Positions 1 through 5,730 are shown, counted from the stretch's first letter. The stretch is DNA of 6,346 nt from Woeseiaceae bacterium (GCA_022866645.1 JALHUQ010000288.1:1-6346); one strand, 5' to 3'. Notes: generated by a model from the sequence alone, not told the origin. Numbers and translations are program-made.

Positions 1-1
1 A

Positions 2-133
2 AACTGCGTTGCAACAACGCAGGTCGCCGCACGCTTCGATCAGTCTGACTTCGGCAAGGCGCTTCCGATGAGGGTAACTTGCTATGCCCCGCCGAAACAA
101 AAATTTGCATTTGATCGCGATGATCGTGAATGA
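2..133 (+). CDS. Possible C-terminal tail of a truncated gene
   Basis: Frame 2 stays open from the window edge to a TGA at 131-133 and would encode the last 43 residues of a protein whose start lies outside the window. The other two plus frames close earlier, at about 48 and 71. The composition looks protein-like: it ends ...KFAFDRDDRE, and many codons end in C or G, for example GTC GCC GCA CGC TTC. I recognise no family. The first repeat copy starts at the stop codon, which fits a gene end followed by intergenic repeat, but 43 open codons at an edge can occur by chance. Confidence 0.35.
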   Translation, partial: NCVATTQVAARFDQSDFGKALPMRVTCYAPPKQKFAFDRDDRE

Positions 134-207
134 CCGTTTTTGGCCGGCACCTGCCATTCGAGTGATAAGATGTTTAACGACTGCTGCTGAACGACGAAGC
201 GGACATT
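128..207 (+). repeat. Intergenic repeat, copy A (best preserved, with copy B)
   Basis: About 80 bases that align with copy B at 5819-5895 in the same orientation. Shared exact blocks are tggccggca (141-149), cattcgagtgataagat (155-171), gactgctgctga (179-190) and cgaagcggacat (195-206). The spacing between the second and third block is 7 bases in both copies. The left part is a weak hairpin, with gaatg at 128-132 facing cattc at 155-159. The type is a non-coding intergenic repeat; I cannot name the family. Confidence 0.8.
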
Positions 208-342
208 GCCGAGGATTCTTGCGAACGTGTGCTTTGCATCCGAAAGCCGCATTGCAGGTGGTGGAGTTCGGACTCGCCAACAAATGCACAAAGAATCAAT
301 GGCAACTCAGGCTGTTTGGGAAAAGGGAGGAAGAAGGTAGAT

Positions 343-1329
343 ATGCTGAAAAGGACATTCGTCAGTCTATGCGCCGTTGCTGCAATATCCATTTTGTTCT
401 ATGCAGTCGCGATATTGATGCCAATAACATTTATTAAGACGGTCGATGAAAACGAGGAGCTGCCATCCATCACTTTGAATGGGTATAAATTCCATGCTGA
501 AACCATGGGTGATGAAGACAAGCCAGTCGTTATCGTGTTGCACGGTGGCCCGGGTGGCGATTACCGAAACCTTTTACCAATTGCGCCGTTAGCCGAAGAC
601 TACCGGTTGGTTTTTTATGACCAACGGATGACTGGGCTTTCATCACGCAAAGCCGAAGGGACCATTAGTCTGAAGAGTTTTTTCGACGACTTAGATGCGT
701 TTGTTGATCATTACGGTAAGGGTAAGAAAGTCACCTTACTCGGCCACAGTTGGGGCGCAATGATGGCATCTGGATATATTGGTATGCATCCTGAGAAAAT
801 CGACAAAATTATCATGATTGAACCCGGCATACTTAGGCCTGACTTGTCACAAGAGTTTTTGGATTCACAATCCGGTCCGACATACGATGTGTACCTTGAC
901 CTCATGCTTGTGTGGCTAAGCAGCTGGCGGGTCGATATTAGCCAGGATAAATACGCTAGAGAGGACTATATTTTAAGCACTGCATACAAATTTATGGGCG
1001 GCAAAGACGTGCATTGTGGTGATGTTATTCCAGCAAACTTCGAAGGTTGGCGCGCCAGCAGAAAAGTATTAGACGAGACCGTTATAGCGTCGGCAAATGA
1101 TCCCAAATTACTTGCTCAGCTGGACTTCATTACTGACGCTCATAAATTTGACGGCGATGTCCTATTGATTGGCTCGACATGCAATAAAGTTTATGGTGCT
1201 GAGTATCAAAAGCGCCACTTGCCGTTTTACAAAAATGCAAAACTCGAGACGATAGAGGATGCTGGGCATGTCATATTTTACGACCAATTAGAAGTATCAC
1301 TTAAAGTCATAAGTGACTTTTTGAAATGA
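343..1329 (+). CDS. Membrane-anchored alpha/beta hydrolase, proline iminopeptidase-like
   Basis: A 328-residue alpha/beta hydrolase fold protein of the peptidase S33 / proline iminopeptidase type. The start at ATG 343 is chosen because purine-rich GGGAGG (325-330) and AAGAAGG (331-337) precede it and because it gives a clean N-terminal membrane segment (about residues 7-31), acting as signal anchor or uncleaved signal. The frame stays open upstream to 229, but that stretch looks non-coding. Visible motifs are HGGPGGD (67-73, oxyanion loop), DQR (93-95), the nucleophile elbow GHSWG with Ser136, and the C-terminal AGH with His309. The catalytic acid is not obvious: the strand where an Asp is expected reads GSTCNK, with Asn281, although Asp270 and Asp272 lie just before it. 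The residues after it (YQKRH) resemble those of a subgroup of these hydrolases. The domain probably sits on the periplasmic face of the inner membrane. The substrate cannot be deduced; it may be an esterase or aminopeptidase. The gene uses more AT-rich codons than the exporter gene at 4879-5658. Confidence 0.9.
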   Translation: MLKRTFVSLCAVAAISILFYAVAILMPITFIKTVDENEELPSITLNGYKFHAETMGDEDKPVVIVLHGGPGGDYRNLLPIAPLAEDYRLVFYDQRMTGLSSRKAEGTISLKSFFDDLDAFVDHYGKGKKVTLLGHSWGAMMASGYIGMHPEKIDKIIMIEPGILRPDLSQEFLDSQSGPTYDVYLDLMLVWLSSWRVDISQDKYAREDYILSTAYKFMGGKDVHCGDVIPANFEGWRASRKVLDETVIASANDPKLLAQLDFITDAHKFDGDVLLIGSTCNKVYGAEYQKRHLPFYKNAKLETIEDAGHVIFYDQLEVSLKVISDFLK

Positions 1330-1335
1330 AGATCG

Positions 1336-1361
1336 AACGACCGCACCCCACAGCGGACATT
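1336..1361 (+). repeat. Intergenic repeat, degenerate copy
   Basis: Seven bases after the hydrolase stop codon, aacgaccgca (1336-1345) followed by cagcggacatt (1351-1361) matches the right half of copy A (aacgactgct ... agcggacatt). The left half is not recognisable. This copy lies between the hydrolase and the next membrane gene and does not form an obvious terminator. Confidence 0.5.
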
Positions 1362-1401
1362 GGCGTTTTGGGGTATTGTTAACAAGAATAATGAAACGTT
1401 C

Positions 1402-1406
1402 GGAGG
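1402..1406 (+). promoter_or_regulatory. Ribosome binding site setting the start of the 8-helix membrane protein
   Basis: GGAGG lies five bases before ATG 1412 and favours that start over the in-frame TTG 1376 and ATG 1391, neither of which has a comparable site. Confidence 0.7.
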
Positions 1407-1411
1407 GCAAT

Positions 1412-2236
1412 ATGCCGTATCCTCATGCAAAATACTTCGTTGGATTTGCGCTAGTCGTCATAGTCGTCGGATTTTGGGAAAGTTATTTCGTTCCGATTGC
1501 AGAAGTTCCGACGGCGTTTCACGTTCACGCTTTCACGGCCATAACTTGGGTCGTTCTCCTCCTGCTCCAGGACTGGTCAATCCGAAGTCGTCGCAGAAAT
1601 CTGCACAAGATTGGCGGCATGCTCAGCCTGTTCCTGTTTCCGTTCCTGATTGTAGGCTTCATCATGATTATCAACGTGTCCGCGGCGGGGTACGTTGCGA
1701 ATAAAAGCGAGTTTGCTCGCTTTCTCGGACCAAGCTTTGGGTTATCGATGATGATTGCCGTTATGGCGTACCTGACGCTGTTCTATCTGGCATTGAAAAA
1801 CCGCCGTAATGTCCGATTGCACGCGGGCTACATGCTGACGACGCCGTTGATCTTGTTCGAATCGCCTTTCAGTCGAATCATATTGGATGATATGCCGATC
1901 CTGATATTCACAGGGTCGGAGTTTCCCCAGCGCGTCCTTGATGCAATCGTCATCGCCATGGTCATATCCATTGCATTTGCGTTGGTGTTTTATCTGCGTG
2001 ATCGAAAAGCAGGAACCCCGTTCTTGCTTGCCGCGGGCTTTTTACTTGTCGAGTCAGTGTGCATGTATGTCGGCACCAGCATCGAGTGGGTCCGACTGGG
2101 ATTCGAGGCGTACGCGCAAATTCCAACAGCATTGACGCTGCTGGTAGGGTTCTCGCTGGGCGCCGCAATCTCCTGGTTTGGCTGGAAATCAGTTGACCGT
2201 CGCGGTCCGCAAACTGTGGCCGCATCGCCACGTTGA
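1412..2236 (+). CDS. Multi-pass membrane protein with conserved-looking histidines, function unknown
   Basis: A 274-residue integral inner-membrane protein. I count about eight hydrophobic segments, near residues 8-27, 36-53, 69-90, 104-128, 138-158, 172-195, 200-222 and 232-256. The pattern H37-x-H39, W46, Q53, H65 (in LHKIGG) and H137 (in RRNVRLHAGYM) is typical of a group of uncharacterised bacterial membrane proteins that begin with MPYPHA-like sequences. The arrangement recalls DUF2306 or DUF420-type families, whose membrane histidines could bind heme or metal; that link is an inference from memory. Short basic loops (SIRSRRRN, KNRRN) suggest cytoplasmic sides. The hydrolase gene ends 82 bases upstream on the same strand with a repeat between them, so cotranscription is possible but not shown. 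I see no signs of truncation. Confidence 0.85.
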   Translation: MPYPHAKYFVGFALVVIVVGFWESYFVPIAEVPTAFHVHAFTAITWVVLLLLQDWSIRSRRRNLHKIGGMLSLFLFPFLIVGFIMIINVSAAGYVANKSEFARFLGPSFGLSMMIAVMAYLTLFYLALKNRRNVRLHAGYMLTTPLILFESPFSRIILDDMPILIFTGSEFPQRVLDAIVIAMVISIAFALVFYLRDRKAGTPFLLAAGFLLVESVCMYVGTSIEWVRLGFEAYAQIPTALTLLVGFSLGAAISWFGWKSVDRRGPQTVAASPR

Positions 2237-2260
2237 ATTTTGTATCGTTCGAAAACCGCT

Positions 2261-2303
2261 AACGGCTGCTTGCAGCCGGCAGCAGAAGTTCGAGTGCTAG
2301 AAT
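2261..2303 (+). repeat. Intergenic repeat, rearranged degenerate copy
   Basis: The gap between the two membrane-protein genes contains aacggctgct (2261-2270), resembling aacgactgct of copy A, and gttcgagtgctagaat (2288-2303), resembling the cattcgagtgataagat block. The two blocks are in the reverse order from copies A and B. The short hairpin ggctg-cttg-cagcc (2264-2277) has no T-run after it, so I do not call it a terminator. Confidence 0.4.
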
Positions 2304-2317
2304 AAGGAGGCCGACCA

Positions 2318-2479
2318 GTGAAGAAAATATTCCTAGGATTTCTCGTTCTAAACCTTTTGTTGGAGGGACTGGCTGCCGCGCTTCTAATCGGCGATCAGAT
2401 ACCTCCAATGGTTATACATGCGGTGATGGCCGCAATAGCTATCGTTCTTTACTCGCAGCGATCCAAGTACACCACCTAG
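2318..2479 (+). CDS. Small 53-residue membrane protein
   Basis: A GTG-initiated reading frame preceded by AAGGAGG (2304-2310), seven bases before the start. This is one of the strongest ribosome binding sites in the window. The product begins MKKIFLGFLVLN and has two hydrophobic stretches, about residues 4-24 and 31-45, separated by GDQIPP. It ends in a basic, polar tail (SQRSKYTT) and closes with TAG. This is the architecture of a two-helix inner-membrane protein with both ends probably cytoplasmic. I do not recognise a named family. It starts 81 bases after the larger membrane-protein gene and could be translated from the same transcript. It could also be the remnant of a longer protein, since 300 non-coding bases follow, but its strong start and lack of internal defects favour a real small gene. 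Confidence 0.7.
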   Translation: MKKIFLGFLVLNLLLEGLAAALLIGDQIPPMVIHAVMAAIAIVLYSQRSKYTT

Positions 2480-2784
2480 CGAGCGTGCTGAGTTTTTCCT
2501 GTGCGATATGGACGGTGAATCACTTTACGGAAATTGGTCCAGGGCGCGTGCCGCCCTTGGAAGATTTCATGGCTGCAAGTATGCATCACTAGGCTTGGGG
2601 GTCGCTATCTTGGGTGGCTGGTTGTTCGATGTTCTTACTGACATTTGGGCTGCTGGCGACTATGGCTTGATGGCTAGCTCTGTTGCATGGCACTGCCTCA
2701 TGTGCACGGCACGTCACATAGCCGCCGCTCGAAAAATCTGCGTTAAGATGACGGCTTGTGACCCGAAGCAGACGTTTTTCAGTT
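2480..2784. other. Gap of about 300 bases without a convincing gene
   Basis: This separates the small membrane gene from the converging SnoaL-like gene. Short hydrophobic translations occur in different plus frames, for instance one ending at a TAG near 2590 and another (GVAILGGWLFDVL) from about 2600. None has a ribosome binding site or continuous coding character. The stretch could be decayed coding sequence or ordinary spacer. Its right end carries a degenerate repeat copy. I see no clear terminator for either converging gene. Confidence 0.5.
2741..2776 (+). repeat. Intergenic repeat, degenerate copy
   Basis: The block tgacccgaagcagacgtt (2759-2776) differs at two positions from the right-end consensus tgacccgaagcggacatt. 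It is preceded by gttaagat, which resembles the end of the gataagat block. It stops just before the stop codon of the minus-strand SnoaL-like gene. Confidence 0.6.
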
Positions 2785-3276
2785 TTAGAACATTGTGTTG
2801 TCATTGGCGGATTGCTCCGGAATGGATTGCACCACATCCCAATGCTCGACCATCCGACAATCTTCAACCCTAAAGATATCAACCACTGCAAACCCAAGGT
2901 CCTCTGGCGTCGCTTGGCTATGGTAGTGAACAGCAACCAAGTCATCGGACGCGATGACGCGATGGATAGTGAAAATCCGTTTCGGAAAGCGTTCTAGAAG
3001 TTCTTCAAGGAAGTTGATAGCGGCGTCACGGCCGTCTGGAAGAGTGGGCTTATGTTGTATGTAGTTGGGATGAACCCAGCTTTCGAAGGCTTGTCGGACT
3101 TGTTTCTTCTCGTAAAACAAGTCGATAAATTGGCCGACGACTTCACGAGCCGACATGGTGCATTCCCCCTTGGACGGCGTCGATGACGGACCTTCAGATG
3201 CCAATGCGGGGACAGCGAGTAGTACCGTCGTGAAAACATGAACGAGGACCTTCAATCGTCTGTATTTGATTCCCAT
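2785..3276 (-). CDS. SnoaL-like protein (COG4922 type) with signal peptide
   Basis: A 163-residue protein with a SnoaL/NTF2-like fold, related to the proteins annotated as predicted SnoaL-like aldol-condensation enzymes. The reaction is not established for this branch. The domain runs from about residue 42: WVHPNYIQHKP (67-77), DGRDAAINFL (81-90), IHRVIASDDLVAVHYHS (104-120), DIFRVED (133-139) and the C-terminal EHWDVVQ (144-150), ending NDNTMF. Residues 1-26 form a good signal peptide (basic MGIKYRRLK, a hydrophobic stretch, then VPALA before SE), so the long form should be exported to the periplasm. ATG 3276 has a strong Shine-Dalgarno site (GGGAGG, 3282-3287). A second in-frame ATG (Met41, 3154-3156) also has one, and the conserved domain begins right after it. 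The gene is divergent from the DUF3224 gene. Confidence 0.9.
   Translation of the reverse strand: MGIKYRRLKVLVHVFTTVLLAVPALASEGPSSTPSKGECTMSAREVVGQFIDLFYEKKQVRQAFESWVHPNYIQHKPTLPDGRDAAINFLEELLERFPKRIFTIHRVIASDDLVAVHYHSQATPEDLGFAVVDIFRVEDCRMVEHWDVVQSIPEQSANDNTMF
3165..3171 (-). promoter_or_regulatory. Internal ribosome binding site before Met41 of the SnoaL-like gene
   Basis: Read on the minus strand, AAGGGGG lies eight bases before the internal ATG at 3154-3156. It would allow a 123-residue cytoplasmic form lacking the signal peptide. Whether it is used cannot be told from sequence. Confidence 0.45.
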
Positions 3277-3298
3277 TTACACCTCCCTTGACCGACGG

Positions 3299-3304
3299 AG
3301 TATA
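3299..3304 (-). promoter_or_regulatory. Possible -10 element for the SnoaL-like gene
   Basis: TATACT on the minus strand matches the sigma-70 -10 consensus at five of six bases and would give a leader of about 16 bases before the start codon. No good -35 hexamer lies 16-18 bases upstream, so this is weak. Confidence 0.25.
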
Positions 3305-3334
3305 CCGATGGTCTCGCAAATCACGTTGGTCGCT

Positions 3335-3394
3335 GTGATACGCCTAGTTTGCCAAAATTTCCCCTGCTATTCAGAGCGGTCTAGCATGTATCAC
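3335..3394. repeat. Interrupted inverted repeat in a divergent promoter region
   Basis: GTGATAC-GC-CTAG (3335-3347) faces CTAG-CAT-GTATCAC (3381-3394). Eleven bases per arm are complementary, with a small internal mismatch, and 33 bases separate the arms. It lies between the divergent SnoaL-like and DUF3224 genes. It may be a regulator binding site with two half-operators or a cruciform/hairpin; no regulator gene is present in the window. Confidence 0.5.
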
Positions 3395-3455
3395 GAAAGT
3401 CGGCTTCTGGCCGAACCGAGTCACTCACGACGAGTCTGGACGAGGCGCTGGTATG

Positions 3456-3521
3456 CATTCGAAAGCAGCCGCCCAGGGTGTAAGATACTGGCAGACTGCT
3501 GCCGACCCGATCCGGCCGTCT
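3456..3521 (+). repeat. Intergenic repeat, diverged copy
   Basis: Blocks cattcg (3456-3461), taagat (3481-3486) and gactgctgccgacccga (3494-3510) occur in the same order as in copies A and B. The last differs at one position from gactgctgctgacccga of copy B. The right end (tccggccgtct) is more diverged. A further related-looking stretch, cggcttctggccgaa, lies just upstream at about 3401-3415. This copy ends 20 bases before the DUF3224 reading frame. Confidence 0.6.
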
Positions 3522-3541
3522 AAGAATCCAGAATTGGCGAA

Positions 3542-4021
3542 GTGGTGGAATTGGAAGGGCAGAAAACTCTAATTATTTCTCTGCTATGGTTCGGATTGTC
3601 TTACGTGACATTCGCAAGTGAGGCTTCCAATGAGGGTGAATCGATGACCGCAAGAGGAATATTTGAAGTAGATCTACAACCACAAGCTGATGCCGGTTCT
3701 CCGGCGGGTAGGATGGTCATCGACAAAACCTACTCAGGAGATATGACCGGATCGGGCAAGGGTCAAATGATTAGCAAAAGAACAGAGGGCGGAACAGCCG
3801 TTTACTATGCGGTCGAAGAATTTTTAGGCTCGGTAAACGGGAAGAGCGGTGCTTTTACACTCATCCACAAAGGTCATATGACCAAGCAGTCTCAGACACT
3901 GGATGTCGAAATTCTTGAGGGTTCAGGAAGTGGTGAGCTTGAAAACATTTCTGGCTCGATGGCTATCACTCAGGATTCGAATGGCCACACATATGAATTA
4001 ATGTACGAACTTCAGAACTGA
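3542..4021 (+). CDS. DUF3224 family protein with signal-like N-terminus
   Basis: A protein of up to 159 residues belonging to DUF3224, a family of small beta-barrel-like proteins of unknown function. The domain starts at about residue 36 (TARGIFEVDLQPQ) and shows GRMVIDKTYSGD (56-67), the glycine-rich GSVNGKSGAFTLIHKG region in the middle, and GSGSGEL followed by ISGSMAI (127-142). Before it, residues 8-25 are hydrophobic and end in TFA before SEA, like a signal peptide. The start is uncertain. GTG 3542, GTG 3545 and TTG 3551 are possible but lack a clear ribosome binding site, and an in-frame TAA lies at 3521-3523. ATG 3644 (Met35) does have one and would give a 125-residue cytoplasmic form of the usual family length. 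The gene is divergent from the SnoaL-like gene, which has the same layout. Confidence 0.88.
   Translation: MVELEGQKTLIISLLWFGLSYVTFASEASNEGESMTARGIFEVDLQPQADAGSPAGRMVIDKTYSGDMTGSGKGQMISKRTEGGTAVYYAVEEFLGSVNGKSGAFTLIHKGHMTKQSQTLDVEILEGSGSGELENISGSMAITQDSNGHTYELMYELQN
3632..3636 (+). promoter_or_regulatory. Ribosome binding site before Met35 of the DUF3224 gene
   Basis: GAGGG lies seven bases before ATG 3644. It is better than anything seen before the upstream GTG/TTG candidates, so the cytoplasmic form may be the main or a second product. Confidence 0.5.
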
Positions 4022-4044
4022 CCCAATTCCTGCCGAAGTGACCA

Positions 4045-4099
4045 CATTCAACTTGGTCGTAACACCTTTCAACGACTGCTACTGACCCAAGGCCGCTAT
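4045..4099 (+). repeat. Intergenic repeat, diverged copy
   Basis: aacgactgctactgaccc (4071-4088) matches aacgactgctgctgaccc of the consensus at all but one base. cattca at 4045-4050 sits where the cattcg block is expected. The right end (aaggccgctat) is diverged. This copy follows the DUF3224 stop codon by about 25 bases. Confidence 0.6.
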
Positions 4100-4159
4100 G
4101 CAGCACCGATAGACTAAAATGATTCATACCGGCCAAAGACCTGATTGTTATATAGCTGA

Positions 4160-4171
4160 CGGAATATTCCG
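4160..4171. promoter_or_regulatory. Perfect 12-base palindrome upstream of the TerB-like gene
   Basis: CGGAATATTCCG is a perfect palindrome 23 bases before ATG 4195 and just downstream of an AT-rich TTATATA (4148-4154) that could serve as a -10 element. The placement fits an operator overlapping a transcription start. No -35 element at good spacing is evident, so this is suggestive only. Confidence 0.35.
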
Positions 4172-4194
4172 CCTAACGTATGGGAGCAGAGATT

Positions 4195-4788
4195 ATGCCG
4201 GGTACCAAAAACATGTCTATCGGTGCAGTCGTGGCAATCGTCGGTATGTTGGTCATCGGAAATACATTGGCGATTTCCGCACGCGGATATTTGCTCGTCG
4301 CTTACGGCGCAGTTTTGTTTGGTGGACTCCAGTTCGTGATCGGGCTATTTCAGTTCATTAGTTATAAGCGCAAAAGCCCCAAAAGTAGCGCGAACATTCA
4401 AGTGGACCCGTACGTAAGAGCGATTTTGCAGGCCATGCTTTCTACTTCGATTGCGGATGGCGAGCTTGATGAAGACGAAGTGGTGGCTATCGCGGAAATC
4501 TACATTCAAATATTTGGTGGCGAAATACAGGCCAGCTGGATTCAAGATACGGCCAAGTCAATGTTAAGCGACGGATTTGATATTGGCAAAACGCTTGAGG
4601 GCAACGCAGTTTTGATTGAGGACTCGATGAAACCTGTCATTCTCAGAGCAGCTTATTTTGTCGCAGCGGCTGATGGAATAATTGATGACAACGAAAAGAA
4701 AATGCTTTTGACTATCGCTGACGCGTTAAAGATGGAACAGAGCGAGATCGATAAAACGTTTGAGGAACTTCAGCCGCTGGCCACATAA
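4195..4788 (+). CDS. TerB-like domain protein with two N-terminal membrane helices
   Basis: A 197-residue protein. The start at ATG 4195 is chosen because GGGAG (4182-4186) lies eight bases before it; the ATG at 4180 overlaps that site. Residues 8-28 and 32-57 are hydrophobic and should form a membrane hairpin, followed by a basic linker (YKRKSPKSS). From about residue 71 to the end is an all-helical TerB-like domain (tellurite-resistance TerB fold). It has two similar acidic motifs, IADGELDEDE (Asp88, Glu95) and AADGIIDDNE (Asp160, Glu167), both of the form D-G-x5-E. In TerB such residues bind divalent metal. The soluble domain is probably cytoplasmic. No other ter gene is nearby, so a role in tellurite resistance should not be assumed; membrane-associated metal sensing or stress response is a looser guess. 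It converges with the TauE/SafE gene. Confidence 0.87.
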   Translation: MPGTKNMSIGAVVAIVGMLVIGNTLAISARGYLLVAYGAVLFGGLQFVIGLFQFISYKRKSPKSSANIQVDPYVRAILQAMLSTSIADGELDEDEVVAIAEIYIQIFGGEIQASWIQDTAKSMLSDGFDIGKTLEGNAVLIEDSMKPVILRAAYFVAAADGIIDDNEKKMLLTIADALKMEQSEIDKTFEELQPLAT

Positions 4789-4824
4789 CTGACTTCGCAG
4801 CTTGCAATCTGTTCTTGATTAATT

Positions 4825-4865
4825 CCAATGACCGCTTATTGGTCCTGCGTCACTTTGAAGGACAT
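4825..4865. repeat. Intergenic repeat, degenerate copy in a convergent gap
   Basis: aatgaccgcttattgg (4827-4842) resembles the left end of copy A (aatgaccgtttttgg) and copy B (tatgtcttattgtgg). gaaggacat (4857-4865) resembles the right-end gaagcggacat. The inverted ccaat/attgg at 4825-4842 is a weak hairpin without a T-run, so termination here is unproven. Confidence 0.4.
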
Positions 4866-4878
4866 CTTAGAGTGAGCA

Positions 4879-5658
4879 CTACAACAAAAGTTTGCAGCCG
4901 ACAATCGACAGTATTACCGCGATCGCAATGCGTAATTGAACTTCCGAAACTTTTGCACTGAGCTTGGAGCCGATGATGATGCCGGGCAGGGAGCCTAACA
5001 ATAAGTTCGCCAGCAACAACAGATCGATGTTCCCCATCCATAGGTAGCCGGTGCCGGCGATGGCGGTCAACGGTATGGCGTGCACGATGTCGGTGCCGAC
5101 GAGTCGCGTCGGGGTTAAGCGCCGCGGATAAAGGAATACCAGCATGACGATTCCCAGCGCGCCACCTCCGACGGACGTGAGGGTGACCAATAGACCCAGG
5201 ATGCTGCCGGCAAGGACAGTGAGCCCCGGCTGCATCCGCTTGAATTGAACTGGCGCCGCACCGCGCAACTTTGCTCCCCATGCGTGTGTTTTCGTCTTGA
5301 AGATAATCGCTATCGCCGTGAGCAATAGTACGCAGCCCAATGCGGTTAGGATCAGATCCTGCTTTATTTGACCGACGCCATTGGCGTGTAACCAGTACAA
5401 CGTGAGCCCGGCCGTCGGCAGGCTGCCAAGACAAAGACGTCGCAGCACCTGCCAGTCAACGCTGCCGTGTTTATTGTGAACGAAGCCGCCGACGGTCTTG
5501 GTGATAGCCGCAAACCACAAGTCGGTGCCAACGGCCAAGGCCGGGGAAACGCCAAATATCAGAACGAGAATGGGCGTCATCAAAGCGCCGCCGCCAACAC
5601 CTGTCAAGCCGACAACAATACCTACAATGAATCCAGCTACTGTATGCATCCAGTCCAT
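4879..5658 (-). CDS. TauE/SafE family sulfite/anion exporter
   Basis: A 259-residue inner-membrane transporter of the TauE/SafE family, which moves sulfite, sulfoacetate or other small organic anions; the substrate here is unknown. It shows the internal duplication of the family. Half one has GLTGVGGGALMTP (17-29) and VGTDL (43-47); half two has TLTSVGGGALG (159-169) and VGTDI (187-191). About eight hydrophobic segments are present, with a basic central loop (about 121-145) between the halves. The length is normal for the family. ATG 5658 is the first possible start because an in-frame TAA lies six bases upstream (5665-5667). No clear Shine-Dalgarno site precedes it, so ATG 5649 (Met4) is an alternative and translation may be weak. 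It is convergent with the TerB-like gene and divergent from the antiporter gene. Confidence 0.93.
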   Translation of the reverse strand: MDWMHTVAGFIVGIVVGLTGVGGGALMTPILVLIFGVSPALAVGTDLWFAAITKTVGGFVHNKHGSVDWQVLRRLCLGSLPTAGLTLYWLHANGVGQIKQDLILTALGCVLLLTAIAIIFKTKTHAWGAKLRGAAPVQFKRMQPGLTVLAGSILGLLVTLTSVGGGALGIVMLVFLYPRRLTPTRLVGTDIVHAIPLTAIAGTGYLWMGNIDLLLLANLLLGSLPGIIIGSKLSAKVSEVQLRIAIAVILSIVGCKLLL

Positions 5659-5708
5659 ATTAGGTTACGGGTTCCCGCTTTTACACAAACATAGAGCGCG
5701 CAGTTTGT

Positions 5709-5730
5709 CAGATATTCGAACCGGTATCTG
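5709..5730. promoter_or_regulatory. Inverted repeat upstream of the exporter gene, possible operator
   Basis: CAGATA (5709-5714) and TATCTG (5725-5730) are exact inverted arms with a ten-base spacer, centred about 60 bases before the exporter start. The left arm coincides with the possible -10 element on the minus strand, so a protein bound here would block transcription. The size and spacing fit a dimeric helix-turn-helix regulator; this is inference. Confidence 0.35.

Noticed and set aside
229..342. N-terminal extension of the hydrolase from an ATG at 229
   Set aside because: The added 38 residues look like random translation, lack a ribosome binding site, and would bury the membrane anchor that fits an N-terminus at 343.
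1360..1704. Plus-strand 114-residue reading frame overlapping the 8-helix membrane protein
   Set aside because: It is out of frame with a well-supported membrane protein, has arginine/serine-rich chance composition and no ribosome binding site.
2264..2277. Terminator hairpin ggctg-cttg-cagcc
   Set aside because: The stem is short and no T-run follows on either strand.
2508..2873. 121-residue plus-strand reading frame
   Set aside because: It has no ribosome binding site and runs through a repeat copy into the antisense of the SnoaL-like gene; only a short hydrophobic part near 2600 looks protein-like.
3266..3523. 85-residue plus-strand reading frame in the divergent gap
   Set aside because: It overlaps the start of the SnoaL-like gene, the inverted repeat and a repeat copy, with no ribosome binding site or family resemblance.
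4070..4194. Integron cassette recombination site (attC), suggested by GCCTAAC at 4171-4177 and repeats between single genes
   Set aside because: GCCTAAC fits half of the attC pattern, but no partner GTTRRRY core with paired inner boxes is found, and genes lie on both strands.
4850..5434. 194-residue minus-strand reading frame
   Set aside because: A shadow of the exporter gene in another frame, rich in Arg and His as expected from a shifted GC-richer coding sequence.
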